This document shows, one piece after another, positions 20,772 through 29,831 of a stretch of DNA of 64,000 bases. Within the stretch, counting starts at the first letter, position 1. Every line of letters starts with the position of its first letter. The notes beneath the pieces were generated by a model, which was given only the letters and a program-made list of their open reading frames with translations, was not told the origin of the DNA and did not search any database. The translations under genes were made by a program, and so were the position numbers. Origin of the DNA: Caryophanales bacterium (GTDB taxonomy: Bacteria > Bacillota > Bacilli > JARBTR01); the NCBI GenBank assembly GCA_029240105.1, contig JARBTR010000013.1, positions 1-64,000 of the forward strand, in the 5' to 3' direction.

Positions 20772-21086
20772 CTATAAATAAAATTTAATCCAAACAGCGA
20801 TTCCCATGATAATTAGAAATGCAAGAGAACTTGTGAATGCTATACCTCTTTTGAAAACAAAATCTTGCCTTTTCATCTTCATCCCTGTACTTCCTTGTAT
20901 GTTAACATCTAGGATATCAGTAGTTAACCCACCTTCTGAATTTAAGAAATAAAGAGAAAATGTACTAAAAATACCAACAAAAAATGCAGATTCTATAAAT
21001 GACATACCAGACTTCATCGCTATCAATAGTGAAACAAAAACTTCTAAACCAATTGTTACTACAGCAACCAAGATTTTTTTATTCAT
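20772..21086 (-). CDS. Small membrane protein of unknown function between ruvA and ruvB
   Basis: 104 aa from the ATG at 21086, which directly follows GGGGGAG; the longer track ORF is unsupported. Three likely membrane spans: ILVAVVTIGLEVFVSLLIA, a span around ESAFFVGIFSTFSLYFL, and GIAFTSSLAFLIIMGIAVWI at the C-terminus. Between spans 2 and 3 is a soluble loop with a basic MKMKRQDFVFKR segment. No family was recognised. It breaks the ruvAB pair that is contiguous in most Bacillales, which points to an insertion here. Gaps of 94 and 203 bases flank it. Confidence 0.65.
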   Translation of the reverse strand: MNKKILVAVVTIGLEVFVSLLIAMKSGMSFIESAFFVGIFSTFSLYFLNSEGGLTTDILDVNIQGSTGMKMKRQDFVFKRGIAFTSSLAFLIIMGIAVWIKFYL

Positions 21087-21236
21087 TTTACTCCCCCAAA
21101 ATGAACTTTCTCCCACCATATCATCCTTTGCTTCTTCAAGCAAAATTATTGATTGAAAGTTTATGAAAATACATACCTAGAATTGGGAATAAATGTTTCA
21201 ACAATGTTCTTATTAAATTAGTTAAGTATTAGGTAT

Positions 21237-21842
21237 CTATTTTAACATTAATTTCAATGCTAATTTTATATATTCTTCTGTTGAATGCGTTTCATTAGCA
21301 AGCTGTTTGGCAATCTTCGCTAATTCCTTTTCTGAATAGCCGAGTGCTTGTAACGCCAACATAGCCTCATCCAAATGTTCATTATTTTTAGCTTGGAAGT
21401 CAGCGACCTTCAAAACTTCCATTTCTCCAGTACCCTCTGTAAAATCTTTCAACTTCCCTTTTAGGTCCAAAATCATTTGACGAGCGGTTTTTTTACCAAC
21501 TCCAGGGAATTTTACCAAATAGGATTCATCCTCAGCTTCAATCGCGCGAACAACCTGATCAACCTGTCCAGATGCCAGTACAGCTAATGCACCTTTTGGA
21601 CCAATTCCTGTTACGTTTATGAGTTTTATAAAAAACTTCCTCTCATCACGAGTTGAGAAACCATATAAGCCAATGAAATCTTCTCGAATATGTTGATAGA
21701 CATAAATTTTTACATTGGTGTCCACTTTATGACCAAATGCAAAAGGGTTAGGAACGTTAATTAGGTATCCTACACCACCTGCTTCAACAGATATATATTC
21801 AGGACAAACATAGTCTAAACGACCATTAATATATTCGTACAT
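21237..21842 (-). CDS. ruvA: Holliday junction protein RuvA
   Basis: 201 aa, full length. OB-fold N-terminus (MYEYINGRLDYV, HIREDFIGLYGF), tandem helix-hairpin-helix motifs INVTGIGPKGALAVL and FPGVGKKTARQMILDL, and a C-terminal UBA-like domain III (EAMLALQALGYSEKEL) that contacts RuvB. Upstream in B. subtilis is bofC; here a transglutaminase-like gene takes that position. Confidence 0.97.
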   Translation of the reverse strand: MYEYINGRLDYVCPEYISVEAGGVGYLINVPNPFAFGHKVDTNVKIYVYQHIREDFIGLYGFSTRDERKFFIKLINVTGIGPKGALAVLASGQVDQVVRAIEAEDESYLVKFPGVGKKTARQMILDLKGKLKDFTEGTGEMEVLKVADFQAKNNEHLDEAMLALQALGYSEKELAKIAKQLANETHSTEEYIKLALKLMLK

Positions 21843-21950
21843 TTTGGTTCCCCCACGAAAATAAATTTCTCAAAACATTTTACCATGAGACCAATGCCAA
21901 AACTATGCGAACACCAAACTTAATCCGTTTACTTTTTTGGTATTAAAAAA

Positions 21951-22025
21951 GGACATGTTTTTGTAGTCCGCCCAGAAAGTTAGCAATTAGAATCTAAATT
22001 ATTGGGCGTGGTACAATGCTTGTCC
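21951..22025. repeat. Three-tier hairpin repeat, family D copy 1
   Basis: GGACA / TGTCC outermost, CGCCCA / TGGGCG in the middle, TTAGA / TCTAA innermost. It starts 24 bases past the stop of the transglutaminase-like gene (minus direction). It shares GCCCAGAAAG-TAG and its architecture with 28217-28300. It could act as a 3'-end structure. Confidence 0.65.
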
Positions 22026-22048
22026 TTTGATAATTTTTTAATTTTTAA

Positions 22049-23089
22049 TTATTGGTACTTAAATTTTAATAAAATACCGGAGGTTGAAAATCCATAGCTA
22101 TATTCGTTTACTAATTCAGTATCGAAAATAAATTTTCGATCAATAGCTTTCAAATCTAAACCATTCTGTGTAAAAAGCATTAATTCAGCTTTCCGATTTT
22201 GAATTGCTGCAAGAACCTTGTTCTTAAATTCTACTTCTGTTGAAATGACTTGATCCAAAGAGACAACCATGCCATCGATTTTTACTAGACGGTTAACAAC
22301 ATAATAATTTGCTGCTGTAGCCGTGCAAACTGGAGCACTCGCTTCTTCCCATGTGTGATCCTTTGCCAACTGACTAGAAGTTACATTAAAGTAATCGTAT
22401 TGTACCCGTCCTGCTTTATCTGGAGCTGGATCATCCCATGTAGAATCGAGCATGTAATAGTTTCCATCAATTTTCACTGCGTTCCAAGCATGATTAATAG
22501 GACCCTTTCCACTACCATTATCAGCGGTTCCATAAACCATCTGACATTCTATACCTACCATATTGAGTAATAGGTAGATTGCTTCAGCATATCCCTGGCA
22601 AACTGCTACCCCATTAATCAAAACACCATACGCACGATAAGAGTGATCCGGAATCGAATTGTTTAGTAGATTTTCATAGTCATATTTTGTATTCAAGACA
22701 ATGTAATCATGAAGCGCTTTTTCCTTTTGATAATCAGTCATATTTGGTTTAATGACCTGTCCAATAATCGTTAGCGCTTTGCTATAAACTTGCTGATCTC
22801 GACTATTAAGCGTTCTTGGCTCACCTTTTTGATAAGCTTTCCAGACAGCTTCATAGCCAGTTTCCACTTCTTTTTTGATTTTTGCACTACCATCATCTAC
22901 TAAAATTGGCTTTTCAATGGTCAGCGTATCCTTCAAAAAATCAATATTTTGAGTTTTCTTCGATGAGGTTCTCTTATCATTAAAATCCCTAATTAAGTCT
23001 AATAATGAGACATGGTTTACATACAAAGCTACCCCAGCGATAATAGTCCCTAATAGCATCCCAATCAAAACACTTCGTAATATTCGCAT
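22049..23089 (-). CDS. Membrane-anchored transglutaminase-like protein
   Basis: 346 aa from the ATG at 23089 (AGGAGA five bases upstream). One N-terminal membrane helix (SVLIGMLLGTIIAGVALYV) anchors an external domain with the transglutaminase/protease-fold triad: Cys in GVAVCQGYAEA, His in INHAWNAVKI, Asp in YMLDSTWDDP. Such domains in Bacillus act as proteases or cross-linkers at the cell surface or spore; the substrate is unknown. The last ~90 residues are a separate beta-rich tail. It occupies the place of bofC upstream of ruvA. Confidence 0.8.
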   Translation of the reverse strand: MRILRSVLIGMLLGTIIAGVALYVNHVSLLDLIRDFNDKRTSSKKTQNIDFLKDTLTIEKPILVDDGSAKIKKEVETGYEAVWKAYQKGEPRTLNSRDQQVYSKALTIIGQVIKPNMTDYQKEKALHDYIVLNTKYDYENLLNNSIPDHSYRAYGVLINGVAVCQGYAEAIYLLLNMVGIECQMVYGTADNGSGKGPINHAWNAVKIDGNYYMLDSTWDDPAPDKAGRVQYDYFNVTSSQLAKDHTWEEASAPVCTATAANYYVVNRLVKIDGMVVSLDQVISTEVEFKNKVLAAIQNRKAELMLFTQNGLDLKAIDRKFIFDTELVNEYSYGFSTSGILLKFKYQ

Positions 23090-23451
23090 TAGATCTCCTG
23101 AAACATAGTTAACTATCATTTTTTTCATATTTATTTTACATTTTTATTTTATATAATTCTATTGTTTAATGCTTCCTAAAAATAAGCGTCACAAAGTGAG
23201 GAGTGTATTATTAATTTTACTATTTTTTCTTTTTACAGAGTTGGATTGCGGTTTAAACGGGCTCACTTATCCAGACCATACAAAAGATAAAAACCGACCT
23301 TGTGATTCATGCTTCGCACAAACCTTCACATCGGCCGGGGTACATTTTTTTTATAAGGTTTAATTATTAATCGCGGAATGGCAAATGGCTTCGCTATGTA
23401 GTTCTTTGCACCTTGGAGTTTTTTCGAATATTTTTGCACGTCTTCATCGTC
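23090..23451. other. 362-base gap without a recognised gene
   Basis: The plus-strand 64-codon ORF at 23169 has no RBS and no recognisable motif, so I do not call it. No strong hairpin or promoter was read here. The region separates the ruv block from the DUF2325 gene. Confidence 0.5.
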
Positions 23452-25656
23452 TTAACTGTTAGAAGTTTTTCCAATTTGTCTCTCTAGTATATACTCAACA
23501 GCATTTAATACTGCATTCAATCCAAATGTAACAACACTTGTAAAAGGAATTTTATACTGCTTACATATGTCTTTTGCTTCATAATAGACAGCGTGTCCCA
23601 TATGGCTCTGCATGAAAATAACAACATCTGATTTTAACAAGTTGCTTTTTAAAGTTCTATCTGGAGCATCCCCCCCAACGCCAATAAATTCCCCTTTTCG
23701 TTTTTGAATTTCATTTTTATAGGTTGAATGTCCTGGTTCAAAACCAATTATACAAATCCTTTTCCCTTCAAAAATCGGTTCAATATCAGCTTTAAAATAT
23801 GCATAACTTGAAGTTTCATCTTTTTTACGAGAATTCAACTGTTTTGCAGATTCTGTAATTGCGATATATTCCGAAATGGAATATTTATGACGTATCCGCA
23901 TTTCTTCAGGTCTCTTTTTATAGAAAGCAGCGTTTACGATATCACCTTCACGAAGGTCAAATTCCTGAATATCTCTGTCCCATATTTTCAAAATATGAAC
24001 TTCACCATCACACTCAATTTGATTAGAAAATACAGTATTACGAATACCCAAAGTACCATATTGCGGCTCATAACCGACTATCCCACATTCAATACTATGT
24101 ATATCTTCATATTCTGATATATTTCCAGTTCTTTCAACTATACTATACTCATACTTATCTGGCCGATCTTCAAATCTTTCTATTAATTTTGCAGTAACTA
24201 AATCGCCGTGTTGGAGATCCAGTTTCATAATAATTTTCTCTGGTACATAGGCATTTATTTCTGGAATAACCCCGCCTTTAAGTACCCGTTCAAATCTCAA
24301 AGGTTGATTTTCATCAAGAACTTCTGTTTGTTTCCGTTCTAAAACATACGTTGAGCATACTTCATCTTGTAAGGTTGTTATGTTTGGGTCCTCGATTACA
24401 GGGGATTTTACAAACACTTGTTTTTTATTCTTTAAAGCCAAATCAATTTCAGAATGAATAACACCACGTAATTCTGAAACAATTTCAGCAAATAATTCAT
24501 CTTTAAGTTTATCTCTAAATGAATTTATTTCAATTTTTACTGGATTATTTTCGATATAGTTTTTTAATTCTTCATTTGCATTATGACTTTCCTGACTTTC
24601 ACTCTGTATAGAGTAATCTTCTAATGATTTAGTTTTATTTAAAGTTTCATCAAGGCTTTGACAATGTCCATTTAATAAATCAACTTGATTTGATAATTCA
24701 TCTTTTTGTGCGCGAAGTTTAATAACTTCTGCCTCAAGTGAATCAACCAACACAGCATATTGTTTAATTGTTTTTTCTGATTCTTTAAGTTCCTCCAGGA
24801 GTGCCGCAAATTCTCGTTTTAATTTATCTACTTTTGGACTGGTATTATCAGAACTATGCTTTACAACATTTTCTAACTCTTTAATTCTTAAACAATACTT
24901 TTCATTTTCTCGGGTTAACTTTTTCTGTTCGTTTTTTACTTTTGTAAGCTCTTGGTTTAATTCATTTTTTGAATCCCTTAGTTCTTTAATTTTTGTGTCT
25001 TTTTTCCCTAGGTTATCTTTAAACTTAGTCTTTTCTTTCTCTAATATTTTTTCAAGTTTATTATATTTTTCTTGTAGAAGTTCATATTGCTCAGATTTTT
25101 CTTCTTTTTTTTCAATTTCATCTTGCGAGAGAAGATTTTTATCCAATTGTTCATAATTTATTGAAACATGAAACTCTGTGCCTAGTTTTATCTTATTCTC
25201 TATATAATATTGTTCTGCGAAATTTTCTAAAATTTTCTTTAAATAGCCATGCCATTCCTTCTTTACTAGCCAGACATAACAAATAATTTCATTTACATTA
25301 ACTTTCCTCTCATTATGAAGTTCTTCCAAATAGGCGAGAATTTTGTCTATAGTTGAAAGTTCTGAATCGACTTCAAATTTCTCCATTAAATCCAATTTAA
25401 ATAGTTTATTCCAAGCATTCATTAATTGATTAAAGCAATCGTAACAATACTGAAGGTTTAAACTAAAAGTATTTGTAAAGGCGTCCGAATCCATGTTTCT
25501 GTACTTTAATAATTTCAATTGTTTTTGATAATTTTTATCATCAGAAACAACTTTTTTTAGTGTTTCTATATTAAAGCTTGATAGAAGCGCCCTGTCTAAA
25601 AAAGCATTATCGATCCCATCAATTAGTATTCTTGGATGTTTTTTAAATTTAGCCAC
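23452..25656 (-). CDS. Large coiled-coil protein with C-terminal DUF2325 domain
   Basis: 734 aa from a GTG with AAGGGGA upstream. Three parts: a helical N-terminal region (about 1-180) with aromatic and cysteine-containing segments; a long charged coiled coil (about 185-350, e.g. ELRDSKNELNQELTKVKNEQ); and a C-terminal half with two small beta segments (LKLDLQHGDLVTAK-like and LREGDIVNAAFYKK) leading to DUF2325 at about 631-734. The last contains RICIIGFEPGHSTYKNE, FIGVGGDAP, and SDVVIFMQSHMGHAV. DUF2325 is a Rossmann-like domain of unknown role, usually in much shorter proteins. No signal or membrane span. It stands alone, flanked by gaps of 362 and 556 bases. Lys/Asn-rich, AT-rich codon use hints at transfer. 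Confidence 0.7.
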   Translation of the reverse strand: MAKFKKHPRILIDGIDNAFLDRALLSSFNIETLKKVVSDDKNYQKQLKLLKYRNMDSDAFTNTFSLNLQYCYDCFNQLMNAWNKLFKLDLMEKFEVDSELSTIDKILAYLEELHNERKVNVNEIICYVWLVKKEWHGYLKKILENFAEQYYIENKIKLGTEFHVSINYEQLDKNLLSQDEIEKKEEKSEQYELLQEKYNKLEKILEKEKTKFKDNLGKKDTKIKELRDSKNELNQELTKVKNEQKKLTRENEKYCLRIKELENVVKHSSDNTSPKVDKLKREFAALLEELKESEKTIKQYAVLVDSLEAEVIKLRAQKDELSNQVDLLNGHCQSLDETLNKTKSLEDYSIQSESQESHNANEELKNYIENNPVKIEINSFRDKLKDELFAEIVSELRGVIHSEIDLALKNKKQVFVKSPVIEDPNITTLQDEVCSTYVLERKQTEVLDENQPLRFERVLKGGVIPEINAYVPEKIIMKLDLQHGDLVTAKLIERFEDRPDKYEYSIVERTGNISEYEDIHSIECGIVGYEPQYGTLGIRNTVFSNQIECDGEVHILKIWDRDIQEFDLREGDIVNAAFYKKRPEEMRIRHKYSISEYIAITESAKQLNSRKKDETSSYAYFKADIEPIFEGKRICIIGFEPGHSTYKNEIQKRKGEFIGVGGDAPDRTLKSNLLKSDVVIFMQSHMGHAVYYEAKDICKQYKIPFTSVVTFGLNAVLNAVEYILERQIGKTSNS

Positions 25657-26212
25657 AGAAATTCCCCTTTAGATACTTTTAATTAATTTACAAAATAACC
25701 CAGGTAAATTTTTACCAATGAACAATCTCTAATAGTTTACTTTTTAAAATAAAAAGAAGCGACTAAATCGCTCCTTTGTCCGTTAGCATAATGATTTCTT
25801 TTATAGAGAATGCCATTAACAATTTAACTACACTTTTTCACACTCTAGGTTTCCATTACATTTAAAACAACCTCAGATAAAAGTTAAAATTAGAGTAATA
25901 GCGACAGTTGTAGAATGAAATTATAATTTGTAATAGTAGTTTTTTTCATTAAAACAGAAAAGTCATATCCTTAATGGACCTTTTTGAATAGTTATTGACT
26001 GACTTGATACAGAAACACTTTTACAAATCTTCTAATTACATAAAAAAACATCTCCTATGCTTAAAATTGATCCTTTAAACACAAAAGATGTATGTTATTA
26101 TATATGCTCAATATTGGTATTATGTATGCCGTAACTAACACATTTTCCGCCAATATTTCGAGACCTTATTCTCTTATAACCCAATAGAATCAACAGTTTA
26201 AGGCCCTTCCTA
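25657..26212. other. 556-base gap upstream of the DUF2325 gene
   Basis: It contains the hairpin at 25750-25777 and otherwise AT-rich DNA with no ORF, RBS or repeat I could support. A convincing promoter for the DUF2325 gene was not found. Confidence 0.5.
25750..25777 (-). terminator. Orphan terminator-like hairpin
   Basis: AAAGGAGCGA / TCGCTTCTTT on the minus strand (one mismatch) with loop TTTAG, followed by TTTTTATTTT. The nearest upstream gene on that strand is the broken yebC, over 400 bases away. Confidence 0.55.
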
Positions 26213-26858
26213 TTACTCTTCCCAGTTATGCCAATAGTTTTGAACATCATCGTCATCTTCTAGAACTGCTAGTAGTTTTTCCATTTGAGCAACGTTTCCG
26301 CTATCCAGGTGATTATACAATGTTGGAATCATAGAAATTTCAGCTGAAACAAATACGTAACCTTGCTTTTCAAGAGTTTCTTTTACAGTTAAGAAATCAT
26401 TCGTTTCTGTGTAAATTTCGAAAGCGTAGTCAGTAATCTTCACGGCTAATTGCAAGGTACCCTTTACGATTAAACATGTAAGATACAGAGCCTGTTTCAC
26501 CAAGATTTCCCCCATTTTTGCCGAATGCTGTACGTACATTTGTTGCTGAACGATTGCGGTTGTCAGTCATACATTGTACAAGAATCGCGACACCACCTGG
26601 TCCGTATCCCTCATACCAAATTTCGTCGTAGTTTTCTCCTGTACCACCACCAGCTGCCTTTTTAATGGCACGGTCAATTGTGTCCTTTGGTGTATGTGCT
26701 GCTTTTGCTTTTTCAATTGCAAGACGGAGACCTGTATTACCATTCGGATCTGTGCCACCATTTTTTGCAGCAACATAGATTTCTTTTGACATTCTCATGA
26801 AAATTTTACTTCTGTTAGCGTCAATCGCGCCTTTTTTGGGATTCTGTACACGACCCAT
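26213..26858 (-). pseudogene. yebC: YebC/PmpR-family protein, disrupted by deletion and frameshift
   Basis: Two overlapping frames together cover a YebC-type protein (translation/transcription factor family, about 240 aa). Frame 1 (26430-26858) gives the N-terminus with [27 protein letters not shown] and [19 protein letters not shown], then stops after ISREDY. Frame 2 (from about 26450 to 26213) gives [17 protein letters not shown] to the end DDDVQNYWHNWEE. At the joint roughly 20 residues of the acidic middle segment are missing and the frame changes. The N-terminus is also about five residues short against the usual MAGHSKWxNI start. More than one lesion suggests real decay rather than a single read error. 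Confidence 0.8.
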
Positions 26859-27055
26859 AATTCCACTTCTCTCTCTTTTGTTTTAACTCTAAAATTTTAC
26901 TCTGCTATATAAAATTTTTCAAGTACCTTGGTTCTACATATGTTGATAAGACAGATATTGCGTAACGATTTCAATAAACAATTTGAAATACAAGTCTATC
27001 CTCTTCTTTTGTGATAACCAATGTCAATCCCATATAAACGTATTTATTAGTACAT

Positions 27056-27094
27056 AAAAAAAATCATAAAGGCTTAATTATGCCATTTATGATT
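27056..27094 (-). terminator. degV terminator
   Basis: AAATCATAAATGGC / GCCTTTATGATTT (one bulge) with a short AT loop, followed by TTTTTTT on the minus strand, 17 bases past the degV stop. Confidence 0.8.
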
Positions 27095-27110
27095 TCTATA
27101 GTTTTAATAT

Positions 27111-27953
27111 CTACTCTGCTAAATAGTTAATTGCAAGCGTTCCTTCACCAGTATGGGTTGCCAAAACAGAAGTTGCTTCAATAATTTCAATCTGATCAAC
27201 AGGAGCAACCTTTTTAATTTCTTCAACCAATGTTTGAGCATTTTTTTGAGAACCTACACTTACGATTGTAACTGCTTTCAAGGTCTTACCTTGCAAATCT
27301 TCAGTTAGACATTTTATAAAATATTTAATCACTTGTCCTGTACTTCTAACCTTTTCTGCTGGGACAATTACACCATCTTGAATAGTCAAAATAGGCTTAA
27401 TATTTAAAAAAGAACCAATCATACCTGCTGCTTTTCCAATACGGCCACCTTTGATTAAATTGTCTAGAGTGTCTACAGCTATAAGCAATTTAATATTTTG
27501 GCGAATTTCAGTTAGTCTAGCAACGATTTCCTCCATTGTACAACCTCTGTTTGCCATTTCAACCGCTTCTAAAACCATTGTTTTCAATGGTGCTGTAACA
27601 AAATCCGAACTAAACAAAGTAACATTCGCTTCAGCCACTTCAGTCGCCATTGATGCAGACTGATATGTACCACTCAATTTTTGAGAGATTGTGATACAAA
27701 GAATTTCTACGTCTTCACCTTTGATTTTTTCGAAAACTTCTGCAAAAGCACCAACTGATGGTTGTGAACTTTTTGGTAATTCTTTTGATTGCTTCATTTT
27801 TTCAATAAATTCACTTGGTGTAAAATCGATGCCATCAAGGTACGTTTCACCATCAATAGTTACATTAAGCGGAACGACTTGAATATCAAGTTGTTCAGCA
27901 AGTGCTTTAGAAATATCAGCAGTAGAATCCGTTACTATTTTAATTTTGGTCAT
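27111..27953 (-). CDS. DegV family fatty-acid-binding protein
   Basis: 280 aa, normal length. Start MTKIKIVTDSTADISKALAEQ is the family signature; the ligand-contact motif region SSQPSVGAF and LCITISQKLSGTYQSA follow, and the second domain has IDTLDNL-like VDTLDNLIKGGRIGKA. Homologues present fatty acids to FakA for phosphorylation and phospholipid synthesis; no FakA is in this window. RBS GGAGAG. Monocistronic with its own terminator. Confidence 0.92.
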   Translation of the reverse strand: MTKIKIVTDSTADISKALAEQLDIQVVPLNVTIDGETYLDGIDFTPSEFIEKMKQSKELPKSSQPSVGAFAEVFEKIKGEDVEILCITISQKLSGTYQSASMATEVAEANVTLFSSDFVTAPLKTMVLEAVEMANRGCTMEEIVARLTEIRQNIKLLIAVDTLDNLIKGGRIGKAAGMIGSFLNIKPILTIQDGVIVPAEKVRSTGQVIKYFIKCLTEDLQGKTLKAVTIVSVGSQKNAQTLVEEIKKVAPVDQIEIIEATSVLATHTGEGTLAINYLAE

Positions 27954-28216
27954 TTTTTCTCTCCAAATCTAGAAATTTTAGTTGAAATGGATTATAACAT
28001 AGTGTTTTTAAAGCTTGCAATATATTTGCCATAAAAAGTCATTTTTACGTTGGTATCTAAACATAATAAATGAACTATAAAATTTTATATTATACCTACT
28101 AAAATGTAGGCAACCTTTATGTAAGTGTGCACATTTTTAAAATACAATAAACAAAAATATATTAATTAAGTTACTGCTTCAAGATTTGTATTGGAATGGA
28201 TTTATTAACTGTAAGT

Positions 28217-28300
28217 AAAAAGACATGGTCATGTTATGTGCCCAGAAAGCTAGAATTATTAGTCCAACTTCTAGAGTGCAACATGTAAACCATGTCTTTT
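28217..28300. repeat. Three-tier hairpin repeat, family D copy 2
   Basis: AAAAGACATGG / CCATGTCTTTT outermost, CATGTT / AACATG next, CTAGAA / TTCTAG innermost. It sits 27 bases past the YhcN-like gene stop on the minus strand and may end that transcript. Related to 21951-22025. The rest of the 28.0-28.3 kb gap holds no gene. Confidence 0.7.
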
Positions 28301-28327
28301 ATTACTTTGATTAAAATACTTAAGAAA

Positions 28328-28945
28328 TTATTCTAAAACTCTGTTTGCTGGTGCATTGTCACTTGTAACGCCACGCATACTATTTCTCATTTCATCAAAA
28401 GAACCTACATCAGATGCAATGTTAAAATTCTTTCCTTTTACCTGACGTCTTAAGGCAGAACGAACACTTTCAATTACCTTACCGTCGTTAACTCCTTCTT
28501 TTACTTCAAGAGTAACAAAAACCATATCTCCAGCTACATACGACTGAGCAGAGTTGACATTCTTTTGTTTGGCAGCAATTTTTGCTACTTTTTGAGCAAG
28601 ACGCTCACTTTTTGTGTCCATTGTTTTTGCGTTTGTCCAAAAGTCATTAGCCTTTGTATCTGTATCGTATGGGTACGTTTTACTTCTTGGGTTATTGATG
28701 TTACGACGTCCATCATTATCACCATAATAATTAGTATCATCGTTTAAATGATTTGCATCATTCATACGACCATTACCATTATTATTTCGGTTATCATTCG
28801 GATTGTAACGAACATTTTGAGTATTATTTCTGTTATTTCTGTTGTTGTCTACTCCAAATTTATCATCATTATCATTATCCGCACAACCTACTAACCCAAT
28901 CATCATAAAAGCTACAACAGGTAGAGCAAACCACTTTTTATTCAA
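28328..28945 (-). CDS. YhcN/YlaJ-family sporulation lipoprotein
   Basis: About 205 aa. TTG at 28945 with AAGGTGG eight bases upstream is the likely start, giving NKKWFALPVVAFMMIGLVGC with a lipobox cysteine. Next comes a very Asn/Asp-rich low-complexity linker (NNRNNRNNTQNV, NDNRNNNGNG) of some 80 residues, then the YhcN domain with ERLAQKVAKIAAKQKNVNSAQSYVAGDMVFV. YhcN-type proteins occur in the inner spore membrane or forespore and YlaJ in germination; the role here is inferred. Confidence 0.85.
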   Translation of the reverse strand: MNKKWFALPVVAFMMIGLVGCADNDNDDKFGVDNNRNNRNNTQNVRYNPNDNRNNNGNGRMNDANHLNDDTNYYGDNDGRRNINNPRSKTYPYDTDTKANDFWTNAKTMDTKSERLAQKVAKIAAKQKNVNSAQSYVAGDMVFVTLEVKEGVNDGKVIESVRSALRRQVKGKNFNIASDVGSFDEMRNSMRGVTSDNAPANRVLE

Positions 28946-29021
28946 AAGAAAAACCACCTTCTATTTAAATTTGAGCATTTTTTGGCTCATCTTTAATATG
29001 GGTAGCTTTTCTGACATTATT

Positions 29022-29771
29022 TTATAAAAATTTTTCCTTTTTTGGTGCGGCAGCCATACTTCGCTTATGTTCAGTTCGTTTGTGCATACGTTCGATGATC
29101 GCACGATCTTCAGCTGGGATTTCATTCCCTTTTAAGAAGGCATCAATCATTGCATAAGATGTTCCCATTTCATTTTCATCCGTTTGCCCTTCCCAAAGGC
29201 CAGCACTCGGCGGTTTGTTTACAACAGATTCTGGAACTCCAAGTTCAATAGCCATTTGACGAACTTCAGTTTTGGTTAAATGTACAAGCGGAACTAGATC
29301 CACTCCACCATCACCAAATTTAGTGAAATAACCCGTATACCACTCCGCAGCATTGTCTGTTCCAGCCACTAAATATCCATAATTTCCAGCAACAGCATAT
29401 AGCGTAGTCATTCGAAGGCGTGCCCTTGTATTTGCATCATTTAATTTTGTAGTCTCTTCGTTTAATTGGTTTTTTTCTCGAATAGCCTTCTCAATTTCTG
29501 TAAAAATTAACCCATGAGTATTGGTTAAATCGATTTCCATATAATCAATTCCACAATTTTCAATGACACGTAATGCATCTTCTCGATCTTTAGAGATACT
29601 CTTACAAGGCATAATGACACCTAAGCTATTTTCTGGAAATGCCCTCTTCACTAAATTAGCTACAACTGCAGAATCAATACCACCACTGATTCCTACAACC
29701 AGACCATTAGCGTTTGCTTCTTTCACTTTTTCTTGCAACCAGGAAACCAAATAATCAATTTTTTCTTTCAT
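29022..29771 (-). CDS. nadE: NH3-dependent NAD+ synthetase
   Basis: 249 aa. Amidates nicotinic acid adenine dinucleotide with ammonia and ATP, the final step of NAD synthesis. P-loop VGISGGIDSAVVANL near residue 28, RARLRMTTLYAVAGNYGYLVAGT, DNAAEWYTGYFTKFGDGG and PPSAGLWEGQTDE are all conserved. No glutaminase domain, so it is the ammonia-dependent form. RBS GGAGAAC. It precedes the degV/yhcN genes on the same strand. Confidence 0.95.
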   Translation of the reverse strand: MKEKIDYLVSWLQEKVKEANANGLVVGISGGIDSAVVANLVKRAFPENSLGVIMPCKSISKDREDALRVIENCGIDYMEIDLTNTHGLIFTEIEKAIREKNQLNEETTKLNDANTRARLRMTTLYAVAGNYGYLVAGTDNAAEWYTGYFTKFGDGGVDLVPLVHLTKTEVRQMAIELGVPESVVNKPPSAGLWEGQTDENEMGTSYAMIDAFLKGNEIPAEDRAIIERMHKRTEHKRSMAAAPKKEKFL

Positions 29772-29831
29772 GTTAGTTCTCCACTAGATATTTTTAAGTA
29801 TTCATTTTAGCACTGTAAAAATAAATTGACA

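Noticed and set aside
23169-23363. 64-codon plus ORF MLPKNKRHKV...
   Set aside because: No RBS and no recognisable motif; hydrophobic start may be chance in AT-rich DNA.
27954-28216. Possible small RNA or ORF in the degV upstream gap
   Set aside because: No RBS, ORF or stable stem beyond the family D element could be supported.
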